DNA of 64,000 nucleotides from Hymenobacter sublimis (lineage in GTDB: Bacteria; Bacteroidota; Bacteroidia; Cytophagales; Hymenobacteraceae): NCBI RefSeq assembly GCF_023101345.1, contig NZ_CP095848.1, forward strand, positions 1,425,501-1,489,500, written 5' to 3'. Both the position numbers and the translations under genes were made by a program. Below are positions 43,934 through 53,488 of the stretch, piece by piece (the first letter of the stretch is position 1; every line of letters begins with the position of its first letter). A model generated the notes under the pieces. It worked only from the letters and a program-made list of their open reading frames with translations, had not been told where the DNA came from and searched no databases.

Positions 43934-45439
43934 CTACATAAACACCTTCCGCAGGGCCCACACACTCCACACAATCACCATCAGGCCCACGCCCACGAAC
44001 ATCCAGCGGACCGGAATGCGGCCGGCCAGGCGGGCGGCTAGAGGAGAAGCGGCCACGCCGCCCACAATTAGGCCCAAAATAATCTGCCAGTGCGAGATGC
44101 CTAGGGTAGCAAAAAACGTGACGGCGCTGGCAAACGTGACGAAAAACTCCGTGACGCTGACCGAGCCGATAACGTACTGTGGGGTGCGGCCGCCGGCAAT
44201 GAGCGTGCTGGTTACCAACGGCCCCCAGCCACCGCCGCCAAACGAATCCAGAAAGCCGCCGGCCGCGGCCAGCAACCCTAGCTTCTTGTGCTTCTGGCGC
44301 GGGCCGGGCTGGGAAAAGGCCTTGGAGATGATGCGCACACCTAGCAGCAGCAGGTACACCGCCAGCAACGGCTTGACGTAGGCCGCATAGGTTTCCCCGA
44401 ATTTCGAGAGCAGGTAGGCACCGGTAATGGCCCCTAGCACGCCCGGAATCAAGAGCACTTTGAACAGGCGCTTGTTCACGTTGCCGAAGCGGTAGTGGTG
44501 GTAGCCCGAAGCCCCGCTGGCAAACATTTCGGCCGTATGAATGCTGGCACTCACCGCCGCCGGGGAAATATTCAGGCTCATTAAACTAATGGCCGTAACT
44601 ACCCCGTAGCCCATGCCCAGCAGCCCGTCAATCAGCTGCGCCCCGAACCCAATGACCACAAACAGCCAGAATGTGTTCGAATGGGTAGCGGCGCCCCACA
44701 CCTGCTGCCAGGTGAAGTAGTAGGAGAGAATGTTGAACACTAGCATGGCCGCAAACGCCAGCAGCGCCGTGGTAGCAATGCGCCGCCACCGCGCCGCCGC
44801 CGGCGACTCGTAGGCCGGCCCGCCCGTCAGCTCGGCCGTAACGGCGTTCAGGGACTTCACTTTGTGGGCGAAGTCGCCGCCAACCTTGTCTCGGATGATG
44901 GACATGCGCTGGAGCACGTCGTGTAGCTCATCGGGGAGGGCTTGGGTGAGCATTTCGCGCAGACGCTTGGCAATGGTGGGCGACTTGCCGTTGGTGCTGA
45001 TGGCAATTTTTAGGTCGCCTTTCTGCACAATGGAGCCCAGGTAGAAGTCGCAGGCCTCGGGCGTGTCGGCCACGTTGCAGAGCAGGCGCTGACGGGTAGC
45101 ATCGGACTTGATGCTGAGATTCAGGGTCTTATCGTTGGTAGCTACAATCACCAAGTCGTGGCCGACAAGGTCGGTGGTGTGGTAGGGCTGCTCCCGCAAC
45201 TGCACCAGCGGGTGGCGGGCGGCCAGGGCTTTTAGCTCCGGCGAAAACCAGGTAGCCACCACCGTTACCGCGGCCGCCGGACTGTTCGAGAGCAAGGCCG
45301 CGAGTTTTTCATGCCCGACGTAGCCCCCGCCCACCAGTAGTACGTGCAGCTGCTCGAGCTTCAGAAAGACGGGAAACAGCCGGTTGCTCGTGTGCGGCGG
45401 CGGTTCCGGCTGGGGAAGAAGTTCGTTAGAAAGAGGCAT
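43934..45439 (-). CDS. Siroheme synthase (precorrin-2 dehydrogenase/ferrochelatase) fused to TSUP permease
   Basis: This 501-residue fusion has two parts. Residues about 20-215 are a Met8/CysG-N type domain: VLLVGGGYVGHEKLAALL (NAD-binding), VATNDKTLN, and ISTNGKSPTIAKRLREML. Residues about 225-500 are a TauE/SafE (TSUP) permease of about eight helices with GFGAQLIDGLLGMGYG and GGFLDSFGGGGWGPLV. The first part makes sirohaem for sulfite reductase, and the second probably moves sulfite, sulfate or an organosulfonate. It is the last gene of the cys cluster. The ATG at 45439 starts just before the dehydrogenase fold. Confidence 0.88.
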   Translation of the reverse strand: MPLSNELLPQPEPPPHTSNRLFPVFLKLEQLHVLLVGGGYVGHEKLAALLSNSPAAAVTVVATWFSPELKALAARHPLVQLREQPYHTTDLVGHDLVIVATNDKTLNLSIKSDATRQRLLCNVADTPEACDFYLGSIVQKGDLKIAISTNGKSPTIAKRLREMLTQALPDELHDVLQRMSIIRDKVGGDFAHKVKSLNAVTAELTGGPAYESPAAARWRRIATTALLAFAAMLVFNILSYYFTWQQVWGAATHSNTFWLFVVIGFGAQLIDGLLGMGYGVVTAISLMSLNISPAAVSASIHTAEMFASGASGYHHYRFGNVNKRLFKVLLIPGVLGAITGAYLLSKFGETYAAYVKPLLAVYLLLLGVRIISKAFSQPGPRQKHKKLGLLAAAGGFLDSFGGGGWGPLVTSTLIAGGRTPQYVIGSVSVTEFFVTFASAVTFFATLGISHWQIILGLIVGGVAASPLAARLAGRIPVRWMFVGVGLMVIVWSVWALRKVFM

Positions 45440-45494
45440 TGGTTGGTGTTGGTTGGAAAGGAGGTAGGGGCAGGAGGCAGTATAGAATAAGTCG

Positions 45495-45594
45495 AATGTC
45501 ATTCCGCGCTTGCCGAGGAATCTCTCGTGCTGACGTCGCCAAACTAATCTGATTACTAGTGAGCAAGATTCCTTGGCAAGCGCGGAATGACGTT
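45495..45594. repeat. 29-bp inverted repeat of the ATTCCGCGCTTG type
   Basis: The arms 45495-45523 and 45566-45594 (AATGTCATTCCGCGCTTGCC... / ...GCAAGCGCGGAATGACGTT) pair with few mismatches around a 42-nt loop. It lies between cysI and the siroheme/TSUP gene within the operon, and is related to the repeat at 20950-21111. Confidence 0.75.
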
Positions 45595-45620
45595 CAGGTG
45601 GTCACCTGACGAGCAGGTTC

Positions 45621-47327
45621 CTACTCATGAAAATTCAGGCCGCTGGTGGTGGCCTGCACGTAGCCCCGCCGAACCATGAAGTCACCGAAGTGCTCCTGGG
45701 GCTGGCGGTTCTGGGCGTAATCGGCGAAAAGCGGGGTGAGTTCGGCCACAATGCCGTCCTCGTCCAACATTTCCTTGTAGAGCTTGTTCATCCGCTCCCC
45801 GTTGAAAGCGGCGCCGAGGTAGAGGTTGTAGCGGCCCACGGCGCGGCCCACCAACCCGATTTCCCCCAGGTAGGGCCGGGCGCAGCCGTTGGGGCAGCCC
45901 GTCATCCGAATGAGAATGTCGTCGTGGGTGAGGTTGTGAGAAGCCAGGATAGGCTCCAATCTATCAATAAGTTGCGGAATGTAGCGTTCCGCTTCAGCAA
46001 AAGCCAAAGAGCACGTGTTCAGGGCCACGCAGGCCAGCGCGCCGCGCCGCAGGCCCGAGGACGTGGCCACGGCCACGCCATACTGGGCCAGAATGGTTTC
46101 AATCGTGAGGCGGTCTTCGGGGGCCACGTTGGCTAGCACTAGGTTCTGGTTGCCGGTCAGGCGGAAGTCGCCGCGGTGGAAGGCGGCAATTTCGCGCAGG
46201 GCGGTTTTGAGCTGGTGGCCAGGCCGGTCGGCCACACGGCCGCCTTCCACGAAAAGGGTGAGGTGGTGGGCACCGTAGGGGCCCTGGCTCCACCCGAAGG
46301 CGTCGCCGGAGCTCTTGAACTCATAGGCCCGCACGGGTTCCAAGGTAAAGCCTAGCCGTTGGTCCAGCTCGGCCTTGAACACGTCGAGGCCCACGCGGTC
46401 CAGGGTGTATTTGAGGCGGCTGAACTTGCGGTTTTCGCGGTTGCCCCAGTCGCGCTGAATGGTGACTATCTTCTCGCACACGTCCACTACCTTATCAGCA
46501 GGCACAAACCCGATGAGGCTGGCCAGGCGAGGGTAGGTTTCGGGCATGCCGAAGGTCATGCCCATGCCGCCACCCACGGCCACGTTGAAGCCCACGAGCT
46601 GGCCTTTTTCCTCGATGGCAATCAGGCCCAGGTCGTTGGCAAAGATGTCGGTGTCGTTGTGGGGCGGAATGGCCAGGGCAATTTTGAACTTGCGGGGCAG
46701 GTAGGTTCGGCCGTAAATCGGCTCGGCGTCTTCTTCGCCCTCATTCGGCACGCTGCTGAACTTAGATTCGCCATTGAGCCACAGCTCCCAGTAGGCCGAG
46801 GTGCGCGGGGTAAGGTGGGTGCTGATTTGCTTCGAAACCTCATACACCGCCGCGTGCACCTGGCTTTCGTGCGGGTTGGGGTTGCACATCACGTTGCGAT
46901 TCACGTCGCCGCAGCCGGCAATGCTGTCCAGCAGGGCATCATTGAAGCCCTGGATGGTTTTCTTGAGGTTGCGCTTGAGCACGCCGTGCAGCTGGAAGGC
47001 CTGGCGGGTGGTAAGCTTGAGCGTGCCGTTGCCGTAGTGGTCGGCCAGCTCGTCCATGCGCGTCCACTGGGCTGGGGTAGCAATGCCGCCCGGCACCCGC
47101 ACCCGAATCATGAGCGAGTACAGGGGCTCCAGCTTCTGGCGCTTTCGCTCCGAGTCCAGGTCGCGGTCCGTTTGCTGGTAGGAGCCGTGGAATTTGATCA
47201 GGTGGGTATCGTCGGGGTAGAGGGCGCCAGTAATGGGGTTTACCAGGCTTTCGGCCAGGGTGCCGCGCAGGTAGTTGCTGGCGTGCTTGACGTGCTCTAC
47301 TTCGGAAAGTTTGGGAGTATCAGCCAT
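45621..47327 (-). CDS. cysI: Assimilatory sulfite reductase hemoprotein (beta) subunit
   Basis: This 568-residue protein has the two ferredoxin-like repeats of sulfite/nitrite reductases. The Fe4S4/siroheme cysteines lie in VALNTCSLAFAEAER and RMTGCPNGCARPYLGEIG, and the sulfite-binding arginine region appears in LKLTTRQAFQLHGV. It reduces sulfite to sulfide with electrons from CysJ. It ends before the repeat at 45495-45594 and starts 5 nt after the DUF2490 gene end, so the two are closely coupled. Confidence 0.95.
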   Translation of the reverse strand: MADTPKLSEVEHVKHASNYLRGTLAESLVNPITGALYPDDTHLIKFHGSYQQTDRDLDSERKRQKLEPLYSLMIRVRVPGGIATPAQWTRMDELADHYGNGTLKLTTRQAFQLHGVLKRNLKKTIQGFNDALLDSIAGCGDVNRNVMCNPNPHESQVHAAVYEVSKQISTHLTPRTSAYWELWLNGESKFSSVPNEGEEDAEPIYGRTYLPRKFKIALAIPPHNDTDIFANDLGLIAIEEKGQLVGFNVAVGGGMGMTFGMPETYPRLASLIGFVPADKVVDVCEKIVTIQRDWGNRENRKFSRLKYTLDRVGLDVFKAELDQRLGFTLEPVRAYEFKSSGDAFGWSQGPYGAHHLTLFVEGGRVADRPGHQLKTALREIAAFHRGDFRLTGNQNLVLANVAPEDRLTIETILAQYGVAVATSSGLRRGALACVALNTCSLAFAEAERYIPQLIDRLEPILASHNLTHDDILIRMTGCPNGCARPYLGEIGLVGRAVGRYNLYLGAAFNGERMNKLYKEMLDEDGIVAELTPLFADYAQNRQPQEHFGDFMVRRGYVQATTSGLNFHE

Positions 47328-47331
47328 GAGG

Positions 47332-48108
47332 TTACGGGGCAGAAGTTGGGGTAGTCGGTGCCGGCGGCGGGGTAGGCCGCAGGTCGAAGTTGTGGAAGTA
47401 AAACACCCGAATGGTGTGCTGATTGCGGTAGGTGCTACCAGCGGGCAGCTGCTGAAACAGGTGCATGTAGCCCCCGTGCAGCTGGGCGTGCGGGTTCAGT
47501 TGGTACACCAGGCCGGCAAACAGCCGGTTCTGGTCGAAGTAATTGAGGCGAATCTCCTGGCCGAAATTCATCATCACTTCGTTGTTGAGCAGAAACTGCA
47601 GCCCGCCGGGCGTAAAGCCCTTGTTGGTGAGGGGCAGAAACAGCGCCGCGTTGTAGCGGGCGCGGTAGTTGAAGTTGAAATCATCGGTGCGCTCGGTGCC
47701 CCCCTGAATGATGCGCCGGAACCGCTCATCTAGCCGCACCCACTGCATCAGGCGGGCCTGCGGAAACTTGGTAAACCACTGCACCTGCTGCCAGGGCCGG
47801 TGTTCTGCCTGGCTGATGGTGCGGGTGCCCTCGGCAAAGTGGTGCACGTAGGCGTAGCCGGCCGTCAGGCGCACATCATCGGTGAGGTAGTAGGTCAGGC
47901 CCACCCGCGTCAGGCCCTGGGCGAGGTCACGCACGTAGTGGTCGTGCAGGCGCAGTTGCAGGTCGGTCCAGGTGCCCCAGCGCGGCGAAAAGCGGGTTTG
48001 GTTGAACACACCGACCCAGGTTTGCTGCTCGCGCACGTACTGCTTCTGCGCTCGTAGGGGCGAGGTCAGCAGCAGGAGGAAGCACAGGAGAGGTAGGAGG
48101 TGTTTCAT
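47332..48108 (-). CDS. DUF2490 outer membrane beta-barrel protein
   Basis: This 258-residue protein has a signal peptide (MKHLLPLLCFLLLLTSPLRAQ). Alternating strands follow, with WVGVFNQTRFSPRWGTWTDLQLR, VGLTYYLTDDVRLTAGYAYVHHF and QWVRLDERFRRI, which identify DUF2490. The end is a Pro/Thr tail. DUF2490 proteins are small porin-like barrels. Its place between the TonB receptor and cysI suggests a role in sulfur compound uptake or efflux (inference). Confidence 0.75.
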   Translation of the reverse strand: MKHLLPLLCFLLLLTSPLRAQKQYVREQQTWVGVFNQTRFSPRWGTWTDLQLRLHDHYVRDLAQGLTRVGLTYYLTDDVRLTAGYAYVHHFAEGTRTISQAEHRPWQQVQWFTKFPQARLMQWVRLDERFRRIIQGGTERTDDFNFNYRARYNAALFLPLTNKGFTPGGLQFLLNNEVMMNFGQEIRLNYFDQNRLFAGLVYQLNPHAQLHGGYMHLFQQLPAGSTYRNQHTIRVFYFHNFDLRPTPPPAPTTPTSAP

Positions 48109-48120
48109 GGCTAGTTCTAG

Positions 48121-48240
48121 TCGCCTTACCCCAACCCCTCTCCGGAAAAGGAGAAGGGCTCTAGTCTTAGCTTTCTAAAAGCTTTTAGAGCTAGTTCCTC
48201 CTCCCTGCGGGAGAGGGGGCAACGGGGAGAGGCTGGAGTG
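48121..48240. repeat. Inverted repeat of the CCCCAACCCCTCTCC type
   Basis: The left arm (about 48125-48162) and right arm (about 48197-48238) are G/C-rich imperfect complements. The centre is the perfect 14-bp palindrome CTAAAAGCTTTTAG (48175-48188). Related to the elements at 51452 and 56896. Confidence 0.65.
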
Positions 48241-48246
48241 AGGGGG

Positions 48247-51150
48247 CTACCGCAGCACGGTGTTATCAAAGGTGAGGGCCACGTAGTACAGCCCACCGAT
48301 GGTAGGGCCGGCGGCGTACTGGAAGTAGCGGTTGTTGAAGAGGTTAGCGCCGCCCACTTTGATGGTGGATTTCAGACTGGGCACGCGCACGTTCACTTGG
48401 GCGTCCACGGTTTGGTAGGCGGGCACCCGGCCGTTGGCCAGGGGGCTTTCCCAGGTGAAGGTGCTCTGGCGGCGCCACACCACGTTGAAGCCCACATTGC
48501 GCACGATTTCGCGGTTGCCGAAGTTCACGTTCGTTACCCAGTGCGGGGTGTTGAAGCCGGTCACGAAGATGTCGGCGTCCTTGTTGTCAGACAGGGCGTT
48601 GTAGTTAACGTTACCGCCCACCGTGAACTTCTGGTAAAAGTTGTAAGTCAGGCCCAGGGTGGAGCCGTAGCTGTGGTAGTTGTTGCGGGCGTTGGTGTAC
48701 ACGCGGTACCGGTCCTGGCGGGCGGCGCGGTTGGTGGCCAAAGCGGCCAGTACGGCGTCATCGGAACCTACCGTCACCTGCTGACCACTAGTATTTTTGG
48801 GCACGCTTACTTCCACTTGGCCCAGGAAGCCGGAGTAGATGTTGTAGTAGGCGTCGGCGTCGATGGACAAGCGGTTGTCCAGCAGCACACTACGGTAGCC
48901 CACCTCGTAGGCGTTAATCTGCTCGGGCTGCTCGGTGGGTAGGTTACCGACTTGCAGCAGACTACGGATTTCGGGGCGCAGGGCCGCCTGCGAAGCCGTG
49001 GTGCCGGTGTTGGCGGCCACGTAGGCATTCACGGCGGCGTTGAAGGTAGAAATCGAGGCCAGCGTGTAGGAGTTGTCGAGGTAGTTGAGGCCTTCGTTCA
49101 CGCGGGCCAGGCCGCCCACCCGGCGCACGTTGCCATTGTTCACGAAAGACAACGCCTCAAACAGCGAGGGGAAGCGCCAGCCGTTCTGGTAGGACGCCCG
49201 GAAGTTGTGCTTGGCTGCCAGCGTGTACACGGCCGCCAGGCGCGGGTTCAGCTTAGGGTCGAACTCAGGGTTGTAGTCGAGGCGGAGGGAGGCGGTGAGC
49301 TTCAGGCGGTCCTGGAGCAGCAGCTTGGTAGCCTGCCCGAAGCCGCCCACTTTCTTGTAATACTGGTTGCTGCCGCCGGGCTGGGTGCGCTCCGAGAGGG
49401 GGCGGCTGAAATCCACGAAGTTGTTGCCGTCGGGGATGACCTCGTACAGGCGGGCATCGGCGCCCACCACCACATCCAGGAACTTCACCCGCTCGCCCAG
49501 GTTCCAGAGCACATCGGTGTGGTAGGTGCGGCTGCGCTGGGTAAGGGCGGCCCCGCCGGGAATGGGCGCGCCGGGCACGTTCACGCCGCTGTCCCAGTTG
49601 TTGGTGCTGGTAATCTGATTCTTAAGCGCATTGAACTCCGGCGTGCCGGGCACGGCGCGGCCGGCATCAGCCACGGTGCGGGCTTGGCGCATGGCCTCGG
49701 CCAGGGGTGCGCCGGCGCCCAGTTGGCTCTGCAATTCCGTGCGGAACTTGGCGCCCCAGGACGCGTTGGAGCCGTTTTGAAGGTCCAGATTCAGGGCCAG
49801 GGGGTTGAGGTTGTAGGAGTCGCCGGTGTTTTCTACTAGCATATAGGCACGGGCCGTGAAATCCTGGCCGCGCAGCTCCAGCTTGTGGTTTTGCACCGTC
49901 ACGCCATCCAGCTGAATCTTGTTGCCGCGCTGAAATACGCCATCCATGAGCCCAAACCGGTAGCCGTAGCTCAGCTCCATTTTGTCGGTGAGCTTGTAGT
50001 GCAGACTGGCATCGGCCTTGATATTGCGCACGATGGGGTTCACCAAATCCCGCTCGTAGTAGCCCGTGCGGCGGATATTAAAGGTTTCGTTGCGACCCTG
50101 GTAGGGGATGGTGATGCTCACGTTGCCCGCGTTATCGTCGCCGTAGCGGTTCCAAAGGTCGGCGGCCGGGTTGTTGGCCCCGCTCAGCTCCGGGAAGCGC
50201 GGATTGGCGGAGGACAGGTTCTGGGGGTTTTGGTCGTTCTGGGTGTCAGAAAGCCAATCGGTGCCGCGCAAATAGCTCAGATTCAGTTTATAGGCCCAGC
50301 GCTGCGCGCCGCCCAAGGCCTGGGCCCAGCGCACGGCCGTTTCCGTGAGCACGCTCGGGTCCCGGTCTTTGCCATCCACGTGGTTTACGCCTACCTTCTG
50401 GTACACGCTCAGGCCCTGGTAAGCGAAGGGGCTTTTGGTGCTGAGGTTGGCCATGCCGTTGATGGCGTTCATGCCATATAGGGCCGAGGCCGCGCCGGGC
50501 GTAATTTCCACGCTGGCAATATCCAGCTCCGTGGGCCCGATGGCGTTGCCCAGGGGCACCCCGAGGGTAGCCGCCTGCATATCCACCCCATCCACCAGCT
50601 GCATAAAGCGGAAGTTGTTGGGGATGTTAAAGCCGCGGGTGTTGGGTACTTTGAAGGTCAGCGAGGAGGTAGTCATCTGCACGCCCTTCACGTTTTCCAG
50701 CGCGTCATAAAAGCTCGGCGCGGGCGTTTCCTTGATGGCCCGAATATCCAGCTTCTCAATGGCTACCGGCGAGGTCAGCCGGCTCTCCTCCACCCGCGAC
50801 GCCGACACGACTACCTCATTCATCGCCACTGCCTTCGACTCCAGTTGGATGGCAATGGGCTGACTGCCGCTGGCAATTTCCAGCTCCCGAGCCTCATAAC
50901 CCAGGATGTTGAACACCAGCGTAAACGGGAACCGCAGCTTGGCCTTAAGCGCAAACTGCCCGTCGCCGTCGCTGAGCGTACCGGCCGAGCCACCCTTCAC
51001 GCTGATGCTCACGCCCGGCAGCGGCTGCTGGGTACCTTTCTCTCGAACGGTCCCGCTAATGGAAATCAAAGCCTCCTGGGCGTGAAGGGAGGTAGTACTG
51101 GCGAGGAATACGGCCGGTAGCAGGAGGGAAGCGTATGCGTGCTTCATCAC
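48247..51150 (-). CDS. TonB-dependent outer membrane receptor
   Basis: This 967-residue protein has a signal peptide. A carboxypeptidase-like regulatory domain covers about 25-110 (ISISGTVREKGTQQPLPGVSISVKGG), the plug domain covers about 125-240 (YDALENVKGVQM..., NTRGFNIPNNFRFMQLVDGVD) and a 22-strand barrel ends in LTFDNTVLR-type sequence. Within the cys cluster it is placed between cysJ and the DUF2490 gene, so its substrate is probably a sulfur compound (sulfonate, sulfate ester, or thiol chelate). The sequence does not decide. Confidence 0.9.
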   Translation of the reverse strand: MMKHAYASLLLPAVFLASTTSLHAQEALISISGTVREKGTQQPLPGVSISVKGGSAGTLSDGDGQFALKAKLRFPFTLVFNILGYEARELEIASGSQPIAIQLESKAVAMNEVVVSASRVEESRLTSPVAIEKLDIRAIKETPAPSFYDALENVKGVQMTTSSLTFKVPNTRGFNIPNNFRFMQLVDGVDMQAATLGVPLGNAIGPTELDIASVEITPGAASALYGMNAINGMANLSTKSPFAYQGLSVYQKVGVNHVDGKDRDPSVLTETAVRWAQALGGAQRWAYKLNLSYLRGTDWLSDTQNDQNPQNLSSANPRFPELSGANNPAADLWNRYGDDNAGNVSITIPYQGRNETFNIRRTGYYERDLVNPIVRNIKADASLHYKLTDKMELSYGYRFGLMDGVFQRGNKIQLDGVTVQNHKLELRGQDFTARAYMLVENTGDSYNLNPLALNLDLQNGSNASWGAKFRTELQSQLGAGAPLAEAMRQARTVADAGRAVPGTPEFNALKNQITSTNNWDSGVNVPGAPIPGGAALTQRSRTYHTDVLWNLGERVKFLDVVVGADARLYEVIPDGNNFVDFSRPLSERTQPGGSNQYYKKVGGFGQATKLLLQDRLKLTASLRLDYNPEFDPKLNPRLAAVYTLAAKHNFRASYQNGWRFPSLFEALSFVNNGNVRRVGGLARVNEGLNYLDNSYTLASISTFNAAVNAYVAANTGTTASQAALRPEIRSLLQVGNLPTEQPEQINAYEVGYRSVLLDNRLSIDADAYYNIYSGFLGQVEVSVPKNTSGQQVTVGSDDAVLAALATNRAARQDRYRVYTNARNNYHSYGSTLGLTYNFYQKFTVGGNVNYNALSDNKDADIFVTGFNTPHWVTNVNFGNREIVRNVGFNVVWRRQSTFTWESPLANGRVPAYQTVDAQVNVRVPSLKSTIKVGGANLFNNRYFQYAAGPTIGGLYYVALTFDNTVLR

Positions 51151-51451
51151 TAGTCTGATAAGATTCTGGAAGGAAGAGGAGGTAGGAGCAGGCTTTTGCT
51201 GGGAAAAAACCTGCGGAGATACAGGCCGCGAAATGCGCAGAAACGGAGCAGCTACTCGCGTTAGGCTCGCGGCAGCAGTTACCGGCTACAACATCGTCTT
51301 GGCAGAAGGCGCATCATTGGAGTAGTGAGGAAGAGGGGTGTTAGCTGATAAGAGGTGTTGTCAGGCCGTCATACTGAGTATGTGGCGCATCAAGCCAGGG
51401 TGCGTAGCCGAAGTCGAAGCATCTCTACCGCTTTGTTGTGCTGCTGGGTGG
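51151..51451. other. Intergenic region upstream of the TonB receptor gene
   Basis: About 300 bp with no supported gene, RNA or clear promoter. It is followed by the repeat at 51452-51582, then the end of cysJ. Confidence 0.4.
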
Positions 51452-51582
51452 ACCCCACCCCAACCCTTCCCCGGTGGGGAGGGGCTTCGGTTACTGTGGC
51501 AATGTCAGCTAACGACCGTGAACAAAGTCGTTGTAATGCTAACCTGAGCCCCTCCCCACCGGGGAGGGGTTGGGGTGGGGTT
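51452..51582. repeat. Long inverted repeat, first copy of a dispersed element
   Basis: Arms of about 36 bp (51452-51487 and 51547-51582, ACCCCACCCCAACCCTTCCC... / ...GGGGTTGGGGTGGGGTT) surround a 59-nt loop. The element at 56896-57030 has the same arms and a related loop (GGGGCTTCGGTTACT near the left arm), in the same orientation. Confidence 0.8.
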
Positions 51583-51584
51583 TG

Positions 51585-53438
51585 CTAGTACACGTCCTCT
51601 AGGTAGCGGCGCGACTTGCGGAGCTGCTTGAGGTAGTCGGCGGCGTAGGCTTCGTCCTGGCCGCTTTCCTGACTGATGGCGGTGAGTAGGGCGCGTTGCA
51701 CGTCGGCGGCCATGCGGTTTTTGTCGCCGCAGACGTAGAAGGTGGCGCCGTTTTCTAGTTCATGATAGAGGCGGCGGCTCTGCTCCAGTAGGCGGTGCTG
51801 GATGTAGACTTTTGCTTCCTGGTCGCGGGAGAAGGCTACGTCGAGGCGGTGGAGGGTGCCGCGCTTGAGGTGCTGCTGCCACTCGGTTTGGTAGAGGAAG
51901 TCGGTGGTGAAGTGGGGGTTGCCGAACACCAGCCAGTTCTGGCCCGAGGCGCCGGTTTCGGCCCGCTCTTCCACAAACGCCCGGAACGGCGCAATGCCGG
52001 TGCCCGCGCCCACCATGATAATGTTGGTGCTGGGGTCCTGGGGTAGCTTGAAATATTCGTTGCAGTCCACCCACACCCGGGCCGTGTCGCCGATGAGCAG
52101 GTGGTCGGCCTGGAAACTGGAGCAGGCGCCGTGCTTGTGGCGGCCGTTGCTCTGGTAGCGCACGGCGCCCACGGTGAGATGCACTTCTTCGGGGTGAGCC
52201 AGCAAGGAAGAGGCAATAGAGTACGCCCGGGCCGGCAGGGGCCGCAGCACCGCCGCCAGCTGCTGCCCCGACAGCTCCACCGGAAACTCCTGAAGCAAAT
52301 CGGCCACATCACGACCGTAGAGGTAGGCGGGCAGTTGGGCTTTGTCGGCCAGGATTTCGCGCAGCTTAGGATAGTGCGGGGCCAGGGCGGCGTAGCGTTC
52401 CAGCACGTCGCGGGTCACGACGGAAAGTTCCAGGCGCTCCGTCAGGACGGTGGTCAGGTCCAGCTCCGAGCTTTCCAGGCGCACGGGGGCGGTAGCGTCC
52501 AGGCGGGCGGCATCCAGCACTTCCTGCACCAGGCCGGGGCGGTTGTGGGGCTGCACCATTAGGGCGTCGCCGGCCTCATACGCAATGCCCGAGCCCGCCA
52601 AGGAAAACTCCAGGTGGTAGGTTTCCTTGGTAGAGCCGCGGCCGTTGAGCTGAATCTTTTCCAGCAGCTCAGCCTCAAAGGGGTTGCGACTGGTATATTC
52701 TATCGGCTCCTCCAGTTCCACTTCCGCCCCGCCTATCAGGGCCTGAAGGGCAACGGGTTTTACCTGCGCATTGGCCGCTACCGGAGCCGCTACCTGCGGT
52801 GCTGGCTTGGCAAGTAGGCCCAGCACCTGCTCGGCCCAGCGGCGGGCTTCGCCTTCGAATTCTACGTCGCAGTCCACCCGCTCTAGGAGGCGTTTGGCGC
52901 CCAGCTCGGCCAGGCGCTGGTCGAACTCAAAACCGGTTTGGCAGAACTGTAGGTAGCTTTTATCCCCGAGGGCCAGCACCGCGAAGTGCAGCTCCGGCAG
53001 CTTGGGGGCGCGGTTGCTGAGCAAGAACTGGTGCAGCTCCTCGGCGGCAATGGGTGGGTCGCCTTCCCCCTGGGTACTCACCACCACCAGCAGTTGCTGC
53101 TCGGTTTTGAGGTCCTTGGTGGGGTAGTCGTTCATGTCGCGCACCGAGGCCGTTAGGCCGCGCTGCCGGGCCGCTTCGGCCACAATACCAGCCGCTTTCT
53201 TGCTGTTGCCGGTCTGGGAGCCGTAGAGAATGGTGAGGCTGGGAGCAGCCAGCGCCGCTGCTGTAACGGGCGCGGCGGCCGTAGCTGGGGCGCTGACGGC
53301 GGCATCCGTATCGGCGCCTACCCGGCCGTAGAGGTAGCCGCTCAGCCAGAGCAGTTGGCGGTCCGTAAGACCCGCCGTCAGCTGCTGCAGCGTGGCTTCA
53401 TCAAAGCCGATGGGAAGAGTCAGGGAAGGGGAAGACAT
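51585..53438 (-). CDS. cysJ: Assimilatory sulfite reductase flavoprotein (alpha) subunit
   Basis: This 617-residue protein has a short N-terminal extension and a flavodoxin domain (LTILYGSQTGNSKKAAG, VVSTQGEGDPP). An FAD-binding domain follows with the RAYSIASS motif, then an NADPH domain with IMVGAGTGIAPFRAFVEER and FYVCGDKNRMAADV. It ends in DVY, as in CysJ. It passes electrons from NADPH via FAD and FMN to CysI. Confidence 0.95.
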   Translation of the reverse strand: MSSPSLTLPIGFDEATLQQLTAGLTDRQLLWLSGYLYGRVGADTDAAVSAPATAAAPVTAAALAAPSLTILYGSQTGNSKKAAGIVAEAARQRGLTASVRDMNDYPTKDLKTEQQLLVVVSTQGEGDPPIAAEELHQFLLSNRAPKLPELHFAVLALGDKSYLQFCQTGFEFDQRLAELGAKRLLERVDCDVEFEGEARRWAEQVLGLLAKPAPQVAAPVAANAQVKPVALQALIGGAEVELEEPIEYTSRNPFEAELLEKIQLNGRGSTKETYHLEFSLAGSGIAYEAGDALMVQPHNRPGLVQEVLDAARLDATAPVRLESSELDLTTVLTERLELSVVTRDVLERYAALAPHYPKLREILADKAQLPAYLYGRDVADLLQEFPVELSGQQLAAVLRPLPARAYSIASSLLAHPEEVHLTVGAVRYQSNGRHKHGACSSFQADHLLIGDTARVWVDCNEYFKLPQDPSTNIIMVGAGTGIAPFRAFVEERAETGASGQNWLVFGNPHFTTDFLYQTEWQQHLKRGTLHRLDVAFSRDQEAKVYIQHRLLEQSRRLYHELENGATFYVCGDKNRMAADVQRALLTAISQESGQDEAYAADYLKQLRKSRRYLEDVY

Positions 53439-53488
53439 GACAAGAGGGATTCTGGCGGTGAAAAGCGCGAGGCTGAACAGAAAGTCTA

